This document shows, in pieces, positions 56,801 through 64,000 of a DNA stretch of 64,000 nucleotides. The stretch covers positions 19,328,501-19,392,500 of the forward strand of contig CM057476.1 of NCBI GenBank assembly GCA_030035585.1, in the 5' to 3' direction. The stretch's first letter is position 1. Every line of letters begins with the position of its first letter. The position numbers were made by a program, and so were the translations under genes. Below the pieces are notes generated by a model. It had not been told where the DNA came from and did not search any database. It saw only the letters and a program-made list of their open reading frames with translations. The DNA comes from Dugong dugon (lineage: Eukaryota; Chordata; Mammalia; Sirenia; Dugongidae).

Positions 56801-57516
56801 CCTCTTAAAGGAACTAAAAGTTTCTCATGTATTTTTCAAAAAATATTTTTAATGCATTTATCACTTTATTCTTTTTTATTAATTCAGAAGGAATCAGTAT
56901 GTGTTGTTTTTTGTTTTCTCTTGATATGTTTTGGAGGTCTTCCCATATCAGACCATGTAGCTCGACCTTGTTCTAGCAGCCGCATGGTGTTCTACTGTAA
57001 GAATTTTGGAAAAATACTCTTAGCCAGTTCCCTAGTGATGGGTTTACATAAGATGTTAGCTGGTGGAAGCAGTGCTGCAGTGAGCCTCCTTAGATGCGTG
57101 CTGTGTGTTGGTCATGCAGCACTTAAAAGGACGGATATTGCCAAATCAAGGGCCGAGGCTGGTCTTTTGGCATGCTCAGAGCCTAGGTAGTCACTCTGTA
57201 ACAAATGAGTGAATGAATGAATGGATTTGTGTTCTAGTGTAATTGCTGAAGGGGAAAGAAACTTTGGAAAATGGGTGAATTGAGAGAGAGCAGAAGGGCA
57301 CAGAGAGCACAGCAGTCTTGGAAAAGTCCCCGGTATGCCACGTTTTATTCTCTTGTTTGCCTGGATCTCTTTCAGAAACGGCACCACGTGTTGCAGACTG
57401 CCCATCCCTCCCCATTGTCCGTGCATCGAGGGTTCTTTGGATGTAGGCATTTTTCTAAAACCAATGAGCTGCTGCAGAAGTCTGGCAAGAAGCCCATCAA
57501 CTGGAAGGAGCTGTGA
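45866..57516 (+). CDS. UNG: UNG, uracil-DNA glycosylase (nuclear UNG2 and mitochondrial UNG1)
   Basis: Removes uracil from DNA (misincorporated dUMP or deaminated cytosine), the first step of base excision repair; also acts in antibody diversification. Nuclear form: exon 1A (45866-46006) joined to 46659, 316 aa (human 313). Mitochondrial form: ATG at 46554 read straight through the same acceptor, 304 aa as in human. The core shows [14 protein letters not shown] (water-activating Asp), the Pro-rich loop [18 protein letters not shown] (uracil-specificity Asn), [11 protein letters not shown] (Gly-Ser loop) and HPSPLS (catalytic His and the Leu that wedges into DNA). UNG2 has a PIP box (QKTLYSFF) and an RPA-binding helix ([17 protein letters not shown]). 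All key residues are present. A stray copy of the last exon lies 5 kb downstream. Confidence 0.98.
46190..46500 (+). promoter_or_regulatory. UNG: UNG1 promoter: CCAAT-box series, Sp1- and E2F-like sites
   Basis: Between exons 1A and 1B four CCAAT motifs (46206-46210, 46237-46241, 46278-46282, 46403-46407) lie in the same direction within 200 bp. A GC box GGGGCGGG is at about 46294-46301, and TTTCCCGCC (46396-46404) is a classic E2F core that abuts the last CCAAT. This suits the separate promoter for the mitochondrial form known in human. Factor binding is inferred. Confidence 0.65.
46554..46865 (+). CDS. UNG: UNG exon 1B: mitochondrial N-terminus plus shared exon
   Basis: Mitochondrial start at ATG 46554 gives 35 specific residues ([20 protein letters not shown], then [15 protein letters not shown]), the same length as human and rich in Arg and Leu like a presequence. 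The nuclear form enters at the acceptor acttgcag (exon base 46659). Shared residues [11 protein letters not shown] to KPYFIK follow, with donor gtagct. An in-frame ATG 60 nt upstream (46494) could add 20 residues. Confidence 0.94.
47095..47290 (+). repeat. AfroSINE
   Basis: aggagccgtggtgggaatgg to ccatcacacacagcaacatc. Confidence 0.88.
47300..47510 (+). repeat. AfroSINE
   Basis: gcagttcctgggtggtacaa to cacaggcagttaacaac. Confidence 0.88.
47518..47703 (-). repeat. AfroSINE
   Basis: aaacaaaaaccaaaccccgt to ctgggcaaccagggctt. Third of three copies in 600 bp of UNG intron 1. Confidence 0.9.
47875..48026 (-). repeat. AfroSINE
   Basis: aagaaagaaaaaagtcaatt to ctgtgccaccagggccc; 210 bp before UNG exon 2. 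Confidence 0.88.
48237..48332 (+). CDS. UNG: UNG exon 2 (common)
   Basis: 96 nt, phase 0, acceptor taaatcag, donor gtaagt. It encodes [20 protein letters not shown] then [12 protein letters not shown], nearly identical to human. Confidence 0.96.
48340..48875. other. UNG intron 2, no clear feature
   Basis: AT-rich; an A run at 48530; weak MIR-like words at 48770-48850. Confidence 0.55.
48910..49318 (+). mobile_element. Solo LTR, same family as 10140-10657, in an AfroSINE
   Basis: tgttagggattgcattgtgt through gtgagaaaataaacttttgt to cagcactagataacta. It is flanked by AGCAC/AGCGC, a near 5-bp duplication inside an AfroSINE that is also cut by a second LTR. Confidence 0.75.
49469..49980 (-). 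mobile_element. Solo LTR, same family, reverse orientation, in the same AfroSINE
   Basis: + strand reads tcttagttttctagtgccgc to gtcaatctgtgaca, the reverse of the family LTR. It shares segments with 10140-10657 (the part around ggcaggaatgctggg-type purine stretch and gaaagcctt). Flanks TAGCG/TAGTG are a near 5-bp duplication. Confidence 0.75.
50235..50730. mobile_element. DNA transposon with CAGGCAGT ends (copy 2), cut by an AfroSINE
   Basis: Left end CAGGCAGCCCCGTTA; right end inverse of CAGTTCCCAGGTTAC. It matches copy 1 on both sides of an AfroSINE at 50455-50618, which duplicated AACATTTGACTAA on insertion. Confidence 0.72.
50455..50618 (-). repeat. AfroSINE in a DNA transposon
   Basis: ccgaaacccattgccgtcca to ctgcaccaccagggctct, with duplicated AACATTTGACTAA/AACATTTGCCTAA. 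Confidence 0.92.
50735..52360. other. UNG intron 2, long unassigned stretch
   Basis: The longest AfroSINE-free stretch of the spacer (1.6 kb). Worn L1-like words are at 51740-51950 (acaaatctagtccatagaaa). Otherwise unique-looking, with no ORF of note. Confidence 0.55.
52366..52463 (+). CDS. UNG: UNG exon 3: catalytic water-activating loop
   Basis: Acceptor ttcacag, donor gtacaa. It encodes [20 protein letters not shown] then [12 protein letters not shown]. The Asp of GQDPYH activates the water; the Pro run is the DNA-compressing loop. Confidence 0.97.
52571..52780 (-). mobile_element. MER5A, reversed, in UNG intron 3
   Basis: cagggtttctcagcctcacc to accgctggttaagaaccact, flanked on both sides by CCTTTGGAG (52562-52570, 52781-52789), a clean hAT-type target duplication. 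Confidence 0.85.
53178..53266 (+). CDS. UNG: UNG exon 4
   Basis: 89 nt, acceptor ctttcag, donor gtaacc. It encodes (S)[20 protein letters not shown] then [13 protein letters not shown] replaces human IEDF. Confidence 0.96.
53287..53545 (-). mobile_element. RTE/BovB-type LINE fragment, reversed, in UNG intron 4
   Basis: tcttgccatccttgctccta, ttctggcagtccgcagta, tttttgccaacaccacag match the middle of 44723-45243. The 3' tail is missing. Confidence 0.75.
53847..53890. repeat. (GT)n microsatellite, UNG intron 4
   Basis: About 20 GT units without a break. Confidence 0.95.
54000..54330 (-). mobile_element. Old LINE 3' end, reversed, in UNG intron 4
   Basis: tattttattgtgtttttggt, gaaaatatacacagcaaagc, tcagtgacattggttatatt; related to but older than the lineage LINE ends. 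Confidence 0.6.
54331..54650. other. Unclassified repeat-like segment
   Basis: Low-complexity-free, A-rich sequence with short repeated words (ctgtggaaggcggaaacctg, ccctgtcaaaggcggcaaac). Both strands have short open frames, but I recognise neither. It may be an old transposon or ERV piece. Confidence 0.35.
54886..55064 (+). CDS. UNG: UNG exon 5: uracil pocket and Gly-Ser loop
   Basis: 179 nt, acceptor tttgtag, donor gtatgt. It encodes (G)[19 protein letters not shown] to [19 protein letters not shown], matching human as I recall it. The Asn in LLLNAVLT reads the uracil edge. Confidence 0.97.
55170..55310 (-). repeat. MIR fragment in UNG intron 5
   Basis: ggggctcagagagaggaagt, cccaaagttgcagtaaacgg, gatcagagcccagctct. 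Confidence 0.6.
55785..56535 (-). mobile_element. Probable solo LTR, - strand
   Basis: Read on the - strand it has two copies of tgcaaataaggtgc in its upstream half and AATAAA (aataaaccccataac) followed by a gtctgtgagttctg-type stretch near its 3' end, the usual U3-R-U5 order. Borders and family are uncertain; it lies in UNG intron 5. Confidence 0.45.
56672..56755 (-). repeat. AfroSINE head fragment
   Basis: ctagtggatctgaactgcca to ccactgtgccaccagtgccc; only the promoter half remains. Confidence 0.8.
56845..57030 (-). mobile_element. Old L1 fragment, reversed, in UNG intron 5
   Basis: tgttttggaggtcttcccat, agcagccgcatggtgttcta; weak match to reversed L1. Confidence 0.4.
57376..57516 (+). 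CDS. UNG: UNG exon 6: Leu-intercalation loop and C-terminus
   Basis: Acceptor ctctttcag. It encodes [20 protein letters not shown] then [19 protein letters not shown] and PINWKEL with TGA. HPSPLS carries the catalytic His and the DNA-wedge Leu. Human has Tyr where this copy has His in SVHRG; the stray downstream copy also has Tyr. Confidence 0.97.
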   Translation, partial: KRHHVLQTAHPSPLSVHRGFFGCRHFSKTNELLQKSGKKPINWKEL

Positions 57517-58565
57517 CCTGAGCGAGGGGGTGGCCTCCACTGGTGGTTTGTGAGAAGCTGCTGTTGAAGAATTAGTTGTGAAGTGCAGTTGAAAAAATAA
57601 TTTCCCTAGTAATTCTTCAGTACCTTGCATAAGGTGAATTGCTTCACTAAGGCAGCGATGAGCCAGGCTGCCTACAAGCAGCAGCTTTTTCCAGCCAGAA
57701 ACAGAGCAAAGACTGTCCTCGTGGCCTTAGAGCTTTCTTTGCAACCAGACTTTCACTGAAGAAACTCAGTCAGTTTCTTCAAAGACAGTTGAGTTCAAGT
57801 CCTGTTTTGGCCTCCCTTACCTTTTTGGTTAAAGGGAGGAGACGTGCACCTTTTGAGTACAGCCAGTAGTTTGGTGCTTGCTGATACTTATTTTTACCTA
57901 GTAGGTTAGACTTTAGGTTAGAAGGTGTTGGGTGTTTTTATTTAGGAAGGCCCCCTGCCCCCTGCCAGGCATTCCAGTCTCTGCCAGAGACATTGACTCC
58001 ATTGATCTTTTTTCAGGAAACAGGACGGTATGCAGGTTTCAGGAAATCTGGTCCTCAGCTGGTCCAGTAATTAGGGATCAATTTCCGGATTATAACAGAG
58101 GTGAAAATTCCTAAGGAATGATCCTTGGTGTGAGCCTTAACAGATGGCCAGAGGCTAAGAGAAATGAGCTGGGGGTTCTTTTTATTCTTTTGGTGTTTCT
58201 TGGAATAAAGGGTGGAAGTTGAACAAGGAAGAGGAGAGAAGATTTTTCTTTATGGGAGAAACGCTTCTTTTCTGAGTTAATTTCGAGTTGGATTTTTTTT
58301 TTTAAAGGGCAGCATAGACTGTCAAATGCTATTTTTTATGGACTGAAATAAGTTTGGGGTATTTTTTCTGCAAGCCTCAGGAATTTTACTGTTTTGAAAA
58401 ATACGTATGTGGATGTATATATATTTTTTTAATCCTTTGTTTAAGAGACCATCGTTATTAGGCCTGCACCTCCATCCTTGATCTTGTTAGAGATGCTATT
58501 TTGCTGTTAACTGGGTTAAAGCGTTAACCCCGCGTGACTTTGGTAATAAAAGATTGTTGAAAAGA
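57517..58565 (+). other. UNG: UNG 3' UTR with poly(A) signal
   Basis: About 1.05 kb from TGA to just past AATAAA at 58545-58550, close to the human length. No SINE is inserted in it. A GC-rich stretch begins about 40 bp after the expected end. Confidence 0.8.
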
Positions 58566-58599
58566 TTGTTGTAGGCTCTCTTTGTGCCCGAGTAGCCTT

Positions 58600-58880
58600 T
58601 GTCAGCTCCCTCGGATCCCAGAGCGCATGACAAGACGCAAGGACGCACTTGGTCTGGGCGCCCAGCCCCCCGGGCTCCGCGGGCTCCGCCGGGCCGTCCC
58701 CATGACAACCATTGTCCGCAGGAAGAACCTCCTTTGTCCGCTAGCCCGCCCTCCTGCCTCGTGTCCCTCCGCCCCTTGTCCCTCCGCCATGCCTTGGTAA
58801 GCCCGGGGCCGGTTCCGGGGAGGAGCGGGGGCGAGACGGCAGCGAGGCGGACTTCTCCGAGCTGGGCCCCACCCCAGCTA
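58600..58880 (+). promoter_or_regulatory. GC-rich, CpG-bearing stretch just past UNG
   Basis: Starts about 40 bp after the UNG poly(A) signal. It has many CpG (gggctccgcgggctccgccg), CT-rich blocks (gtccctccgcc twice) and a donor-like TTGGTAAGC at about 58795. It may be a small promoter, for instance of an upstream exon of the next gene (ACACB in human) or of a non-coding RNA. No coding exon can be named; the open + frames are a by-product of GC content. Confidence 0.35.
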
Positions 58881-58889
58881 GCAGCTAGC

Positions 58890-59740
58890 ACCCTAACCCC
58901 ACGAGTGTTGTGGGAAGCCCAGGTGGGGTCAGGGTCTGCAGAGACCCTAAAGGAGAAGCTTCACGCTGGGAAAAGATAATTGCTTCAGACCTTAGCACGG
59001 CCATCATGGCTGTCTATCCTGCGATACCCTGTAACAGTTTGAGAATTCGTTCCTTCGATGCTCCCTTCGCTAGTGTTTCTAGACTCTGCCTGGCAATCTG
59101 GACTTGAGGTGGAGAGGCTAGCGGACTGTAAAGACTCCCTGATGGCTGCTGACCTGCCAGCAGTTAGCTCTAGTAGCTAGGGGTGGAGTTTGCACTTCTC
59201 TGGTGTCCGACTAACATTTAGACAAGAAAGCACGCATCCAGCGCGAAAATCTGCACTTGCAAAGCTGTTAGCGCAGGGGTGTGGAAGCTTTACTTTGCTT
59301 GAGAATATTGCTTTCCTCTGGGCCTTACTTGCCTCATCGATGAAAAGAGTTTATGATCCTCACATTCTGAGATCAGTAAGGAGCGGGTTTACAGAATGAA
59401 CATGTATTTTCAACCCACCCTCTGGCACCTTTGGGGTCCTCCCCCCTGAGAAATTACAGTGGAGGCTACTGCCCAAGGGAGAAGGAAAGAGATAGCATTC
59501 CCAGACCAGTTAGATTTTGACACTTCTCGCCTTTTAGGGCTGTAAGGAGTAAACCCTGAGTTACCATAAATTATCAGAAAAGCAAGCAATAATCACTTTT
59601 TGAATGTACTGAACATTAGAAGTGTACTGACCTTTCAAACAGTACACAGATGAGTGTCTTAAGTGGTCTATGACCAAAAAATAATACAAATACAAATTTC
59701 ATCACTGATTCTTTAGAAAGAACGCTCATTTGGATGAACT
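58890..59740. other. Spacer downstream of UNG, no clear feature
   Basis: Unique-looking DNA; no named repeat, no supported exon. Confidence 0.55.
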
Positions 59741-59741
59741 C

Positions 59742-59871
59742 TTTTTTTTAATTGTACTTCAGGTGAAGGTTTACAGAACAAATAGTTACTCATTAAACAG
59801 TCAGTACATATCCTGTTTTATGACATTGGTTAACAACCCCACGACATGTCAACCCTCTCCCTTCTCAACCT
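59742..59871 (-). mobile_element. Lineage LINE 3' end, reversed, short
   Basis: aattgtacttcaggtgaagg to gtcaaccctctcccttctca, starting with a T run (the reversed poly(A)). Cut off by the next element. Confidence 0.75.
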
Positions 59872-59987
59872 TTTTTTTTTTTTTTTTTTTGGTGAAAATA
59901 CAGATAAACAAAGATACACCATCCATTTCAAAAATTTCTACATGCACAGTTTAGTTACATCGATTACTTCCAGTTGTACTGCTATTC
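59872..59987 (-). mobile_element. Other LINE 3' end fragment, reversed
   Basis: A T run followed by ggtgaaaatacagataaaca, aaaatttctacatgcacagt resembles 54000-54200. Confidence 0.55.
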
Positions 59988-60690
59988 TCACTTTAGGTGA
60001 AGGTTTCCAGAACAAAATAGTTTCTCATTAAACAGTACAGATGTTGCCCTATGACAATGGTTAACAACCCCCACTGCATGTCAACACTGTCCTTACTCAA
60101 CCTTGGGTTCCCTATCACCAGCTTTCCTGTCCCCTTCTGCCTTCTAGTCCTTGTCCCTGGACTGCTGTGCTTCATTAGTCCCGTTTTGCTTTATGGGGCT
60201 GTCCAATCCCCAGCTGAACGGTGAACCTCGGAAGTGACTTCACCACTGAGCTAAAAGGGTGTCTGGGGGCCATACTCTCAGGGTTTTTCCAGTCTCCTTT
60301 AGGCCAGTAAATCTGGTCTTTTTTTTGTGAGTTAGAATTCTGTTCTACATCCTTCTCCAGCTCTGTCCAGAACCCTCTGTTGTGATCCCAGTCAGAGCAG
60401 TGAGTGGTGGTAGCCGGGCACCATCTACCTGTACTGGACTCAGTCTGGTGGAGGCCTTGGTAGCTGTGGACAATTAGTCCTTTGGACTAATCTTTTCCTT
60501 GTATCCTGTTCTCTTCATTCTCCCTTGCTCCCGAAGGGATGAGACCAGTGGAGTATCTTAGATGGCCGCTCACAGGCTTTTAAGACCCCAGACACTACTC
60601 ATCAAGGTAGAATGTAGAACATTGTCTTTATAAATTGTGTTATGCCAGTTGAGCTAGATGTTCCCGGAGACCATGGTCCCCACAGCCCTT
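59988..60690 (-). mobile_element. Lineage LINE 3' end, reversed, long copy
   Basis: cactttaggtgaaggtttcc, agtaaatctggtcttttttt, gcttttaagaccccagacac, gccagttgagctagatgttc. About 700 bp, reverse of 13583-14427 in its far half. Confidence 0.82.
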
Positions 60691-60799
60691 GGATGAACTC
60701 TTAATCACGCAGTAATAATTTTTTCACATTTCCGGGTTTCCTACAATTCCAGCACTCTGTATGCAAAAACCTAAAAAAGGCAATTTTAATCTTTTAGGT

Positions 60800-61124
60800 C
60801 AGGGGTCGTTAAACTTTTTCTGTGAAGGGTCAGATAGTAAATATCTCAAAGACTTACACTCAGGTGGTCTCCGTGGCAACTACTCAACTCTGCATTGGAG
60901 TGAAAGCAGCCATATACAAAACGTGTGGCTATGTTCCAACAAAACTTTATATATAAACACTGAAATTTACATTTAATATATTTTTCTGCTGCCGTGAAAT
61001 GTTCTTTTTTAAAAATGTTTTTTCAAGCATTTGACAAATGTAGAAATCATTCTTAGCTCAGGACTGTTAGGAAAACAGGTGGCCAGCTGGATTTGGCCCC
61101 TGGGCTGTAGTTTGTGGACCTCTG
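60800..61124 (-). mobile_element. hAT-type transposon, same family as 12381, reversed and longer
   Basis: caggggtcgttaaacttttt to ggctgtagtttgtggacctc; internal tgttccaacaaaacttta matches the other copy in reverse. It has an extra middle part. Weak 8-bp flanking match. Confidence 0.75.
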
Positions 61125-61174
61125 TTCTAGGCGCTTCCGCTCAGACCTCAGCAATCACAAAGCCCATACGCTGT

Positions 61175-61440
61175 GTGCTCACAGTGTGTGGTGCAGTGGG
61201 AAGCAAAAGGAAGCAGCCACTCAGTCAGCTCAGGAAAGAAGAGATTTCACAGCAGAGGCAATGTCTGAGCTGGGTATTGAAGGAATCGTCGCTTGCAGGC
61301 CTAGAAGAGGAAGGGGAGCATTTTGTGCAGAGGAGGTGGGCTCTGCAAAGCCAGGTCACTGAGGAAACTCGTGCTGTACCTGGGACTGAGCAGTTCATGG
61401 CCCAGTGAGCAGGAGTGAGCCTGGACAGAAATGATTCAAC
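61175..61440 (+). repeat. L2-like fragment
   Basis: tttcacagcagaggcaatgt, ctgagctgggtattgaagga, cagttcatggcccagtgagc. Confidence 0.5.
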
Positions 61441-62390
61441 AAGGAATGGAGTTTGCTGAGGGCTCTCAGCACTTGTAGTCTGAAGTCAAACCACAAGGAA
61501 GTCGGTTATGCAAAATGATGTGCTAGGCACCCCAAGTTATAAACTAATTAATTAATTGTATGATAGTCACTATATGCTTTCGATTTGAGTCCAGCAGGGC
61601 AAGGTCAGGAGAAGTGAATTGTTGTTGCTTTTTTTTTTCTTTTTTAGACTTTAGCATGTTGTTAGTATACTTCTATTATTTGGTACTACATTTTCCTTCT
61701 CATAAAATTCACTTTTGGCTTTAGTTTGCTCCCAGTAAAGAAGCTAGTTATGACACTGGTGTCTTAAAACAAGTGTTTGGTGGAGAAGCAAACGTTTGGG
61801 TGTTTGTGTGTGGCAGTGGCTTTTCATTCTTGCTGAAACCTTAGAGATTTACAAGGAAAAATAGGGGGCTCTGGGTTACTTTGGAGGGTCTTCATGTGTT
61901 GACTTATGTTAATGACTGAAGCTGAGGGAAGACAATGTGTACCTCTTGGGAGATGGCCTCTTTTTCTCTTTAAAGAGTCTAATTTGGGCCTCAGCATTTA
62001 AAGTTACCTTGCAGATGATTTCAGTTGGGGCCGTTTTAAAATTTTCAGAAGTATGTTTGGAATTGGAAGTACTAGTGAATGGAGCAGCCCAGGAGATCAG
62101 TGGCGACTGAAGATCAGTCTCCTTCAAACCTGAGGCTTGTATAACTTTACATTCTTCAGTTCTCGACTGTGCATTTCCTGTGTTCTTTCGTCACTCGAAG
62201 TTAGAGACGTTTGGGGTGACGGAGAGGGGGCAGTCAGTTTCGCATCCTTCCTGAAGCAGGTTGGGGGGCTTCAAACAGGTGGTTAGTGCTCCCCAAGGCT
62301 GCAGCTGGGGAGACTTTAAAAAGTGTTACTGCTGGGCCCCACCCCTAAACTCTGACTTTACTGGTCCTTGCAGGGCTGGGAATGGAAGGG
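61440..62390. other. Spacer before the stray UNG exon, no clear feature
   Basis: Unique-looking, with a T-rich run at 61630. The text before the copy (62200-62390) does not match the intron before the true exon 6. Confidence 0.55.
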
Positions 62391-62566
62391 GACAGACTGC
62401 CCATCCCTCCCAGTTGTCCGTGTATGCAGGATTCTTTGGATGTGGGCATTTCTCTAGAATCGGTGAGCTGCTCTGGAAGTCTGGCAGGAAGCCCATTCAC
62501 TGGAAGGAGCTGTGACCTGAGCAGAGGGGGTGGCCTCCACTGGTGGTTTGTGAAAAATTAGCATTT
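62390..62566 (+). pseudogene. Stray copy of UNG last exon with 3' UTR start
   Basis: Matches 57393-57570: cagactgcccatccctccc, gggcatttctctagaatcgg and ggaaggagctgtgacctgag, then ggtggcctccactggtggtt of the 3' UTR. The frame from QTAHPS to KPIHWKEL and TGA is open; about 30 of 40 residues match the working exon, and the catalytic His is kept (HPSQLS). It begins within the exon, has no poly(A) tail and no other UNG exon near it, so it is a segmental copy rather than a retrocopy. An upstream ccttgcag would splice out of frame with exon 5. Confidence 0.85.
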
Positions 62567-62640
62567 TCATAGAGTCTGGTTTGCAGCAGGATCTGAAACT
62601 TCTTTCCCTGTTTCCTTGGGCCATGTGACCACTTATTTAT

Positions 62641-62670
62641 TTGTGTGTGTGTGTGTGTGTGCGTGTGTGC
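62641..62670. repeat. (TG)n microsatellite
   Basis: About 12 units; a second TG-rich run lies at 62949-63000. Confidence 0.9.
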
Positions 62671-62814
62671 AAATAACTTAATGCACATGACTCTGAATCT
62701 AAGATATGTTTGAGGAAATATATTTTTCTATTAATGTTCTTGTGTTTTGTGGAAAGAGTTTATCAAGAACTTTGGTTTCCAGCTTTCCATTTGGCTTCTG
62801 GAAAATACTTATTA

Positions 62815-62880
62815 TTAATTTTGATTGCACTTTAGGTGAAAGTTTACAGAGCATAATTAGTTTCTCATTAAAAAATTAGC
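62815..62880 (-). mobile_element. Lineage LINE 3' terminus, reversed, 66 bp
   Basis: gcactttaggtgaaagttta, gtttctcattaaaaaattag; a very short copy flanked by ggaaaatactta / gaaaatacttat, a likely target duplication. Confidence 0.65.
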
Positions 62881-63148
62881 GAAAATACTTATGTCTTAAT
62901 GAGATAATGTCAAGGGAGACCTGAGCCACCAGAGAGTTCTTAGCGAATGTGTGTGTGTGTGTGTGTGTATGAATGTATGTGAGAGTGTGTGTGAGTGTGT
63001 GCTGGGGTGGGGAAGGTTGTGCTAGTCTTTTTGAAAGGAAATGAATTTCAGTCGAAAGATATTATTAAGTGCCTGTTACGAGCGAGACCCAAGGCTAGAA
63101 GTTCAGTGTATATCATTTCATTTAATTTTCCCAACTGTATGGTGAAGT

Positions 63149-63310
63149 GGAGCCCTGGTGGCATAGTGGTTAAGAACTCAGCTGCTAACCAAAAGATTGG
63201 CAGTTGGAATCCACCAGCTGCTCCTTGAAAACTCAATGGGGCGGTTCTACTCTGTCCTATAGGGTTGCTCACTGTAAGTCGGAATCAACTCAACAGCAAT
63301 GGATTTTTGT
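63149..63310 (+). repeat. AfroSINE
   Basis: gtggagccctggtggcatag to tcaacagcaatggatttt, directly before the LINE end at 63318. Confidence 0.9.
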
Positions 63311-63317
63311 GTGTGTG

Positions 63318-64000
63318 TGCTTTAAGTGAAAGTTTACAGCTCAAGTTAGTTTCTCATACAAAAATTTATGCACACCTTGTTATGTGACCCTAGTTGCTCT
63401 CTCTATAGTGTGATAGCACATTCCTCCTTTCGACCCCGGATTTCCTGTGTCCATTCAGCCAACTCCTGATCCTCTCTGCCTTCTCATCTTCCCTCTGGAT
63501 AGGAGCAGCCCATTTAGTCTCATGTATCTACCTGAGCTAAGAAGCATACTCTTCACAAGTGTCATTTTATATCTTATAGTCCAGTCTAATCTTTGTCTGA
63601 AGAGTTAGCTTCGGGAATGGATTTAGTTCTGCATTAACAGAGAGTCCTGGGGCCATGTCTTCCGGGGTTCCTCCAGTCTCAGTCAGACCATTAAGTCTGG
63701 TCTTTTTACTAGAATTTGAGTTCTGTAGCCCACTTTTCTCCTGCTCCATCAGGGACTGTCTGTTGTGTTCCCTGTCGGGGTGATCATTGGTGGTAGCCAG
63801 GCACCATCTAGTTTTTCTGGCCTCAGACTGATGCACTCTCTGGTTTATGTGGCACTTTCTGTCTCTTGGGCTAATATTTTCCTTGTGTCTTTTTTGTTCT
63901 TCATTCTGCTTTACTCCAGGTTGGTTGGGACCAATCGATATGTCTTAGATGGCCGCTCGCTAGCTTTTAAGACCCCAGAAGCCACTCACCAAAGTGGGAT
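63318..64000 (-). mobile_element. Lineage LINE 3' end, reversed, runs off the window
   Basis: ctttaagtgaaagtttacag, gtgtccattcagccaactcc, tagccaggcaccatctagtt, cttttaagaccccagaagcc. Closest in the window to the 13583 copy. Confidence 0.82.

Noticed and set aside
58599-58979. 126-residue + strand ORF in the GC-rich stretch past UNG
   Set aside because: Other frames are open too, the protein is low-complexity Pro/Arg, and no homology or splice structure supports it.
62390-62566. Processed pseudogene of UNG
   Set aside because: Starts within one exon, has no other exon joined, no poly(A) and no target duplication; a DNA-level copy fits better.

Overview
The window is mammalian nuclear DNA from an afrotherian, most likely an elephant. 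It carries dozens of AfroSINE copies (tRNA-type 5' part ending in a 'gtcggaatcgact' tail), RTE/BovB-type LINE pieces whose 3' end matches that tail, and a lineage-type LINE 3' end that I recall from elephant sequence. The genus is inference. The single-copy genes are firm because their exons match well-known human proteins almost residue for residue.

Gene layout (the order USP30 - ALKBH2 - UNG is that of human 12q24.11): (1) USP30, + strand, 3005-31361 for coding, exons 2-13; exon 1 lies left of the window. It is the outer-mitochondrial-membrane deubiquitinase that opposes PINK1/Parkin mitophagy. Its 3' UTR runs to about 33750. (2) ALKBH2, - strand, 38850 down to 33945, three coding exons plus a likely non-coding first exon near 39.66-39.8 kb. 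It is an Fe(II)/2-oxoglutarate DNA demethylase. (3) UNG, + strand, 45866-57516, with two alternative first exons giving nuclear UNG2 (316 aa) and mitochondrial UNG1 (304 aa). ALKBH2 and UNG2 both carry N-terminal PCNA-binding motifs, so two replication-linked base-repair enzymes sit head to head about 6-7 kb apart. USP30 and ALKBH2 converge on a near-palindromic 20-bp poly(A) signal. Past UNG (58.6-64 kb) no confident gene is seen; in human the next gene is ACACB.

The rest is introns and spacers packed with repeats: about 50 AfroSINE copies or pieces, often nested in each other; lineage LINE 3' ends; one L1 5' half; three RTE pieces; MIR and L2 fossils; hAT (MER5A-type) and Tc1/mariner-type DNA transposons; an old ERVL provirus (7871-11857, 5-bp target duplication) with a second LTR nested in it; and several solo LTRs.

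The most unusual signal is a set of short local copies of host sequence that are not retrocopies. USP30 intron 4 holds a copy of the intron 6/exon 7 junction set inside an AfroSINE (about 18019-18231), a copy of exon 6 (18343-18436), and a 116-bp copy of DNA from 1.2 kb upstream (17337-17450). Independently, a copy of most of the last UNG exon lies 5 kb downstream of the gene (about 62390-62566) with its C-terminal reading frame still open. All coordinates of repeats are by eye and may be off by several bases.
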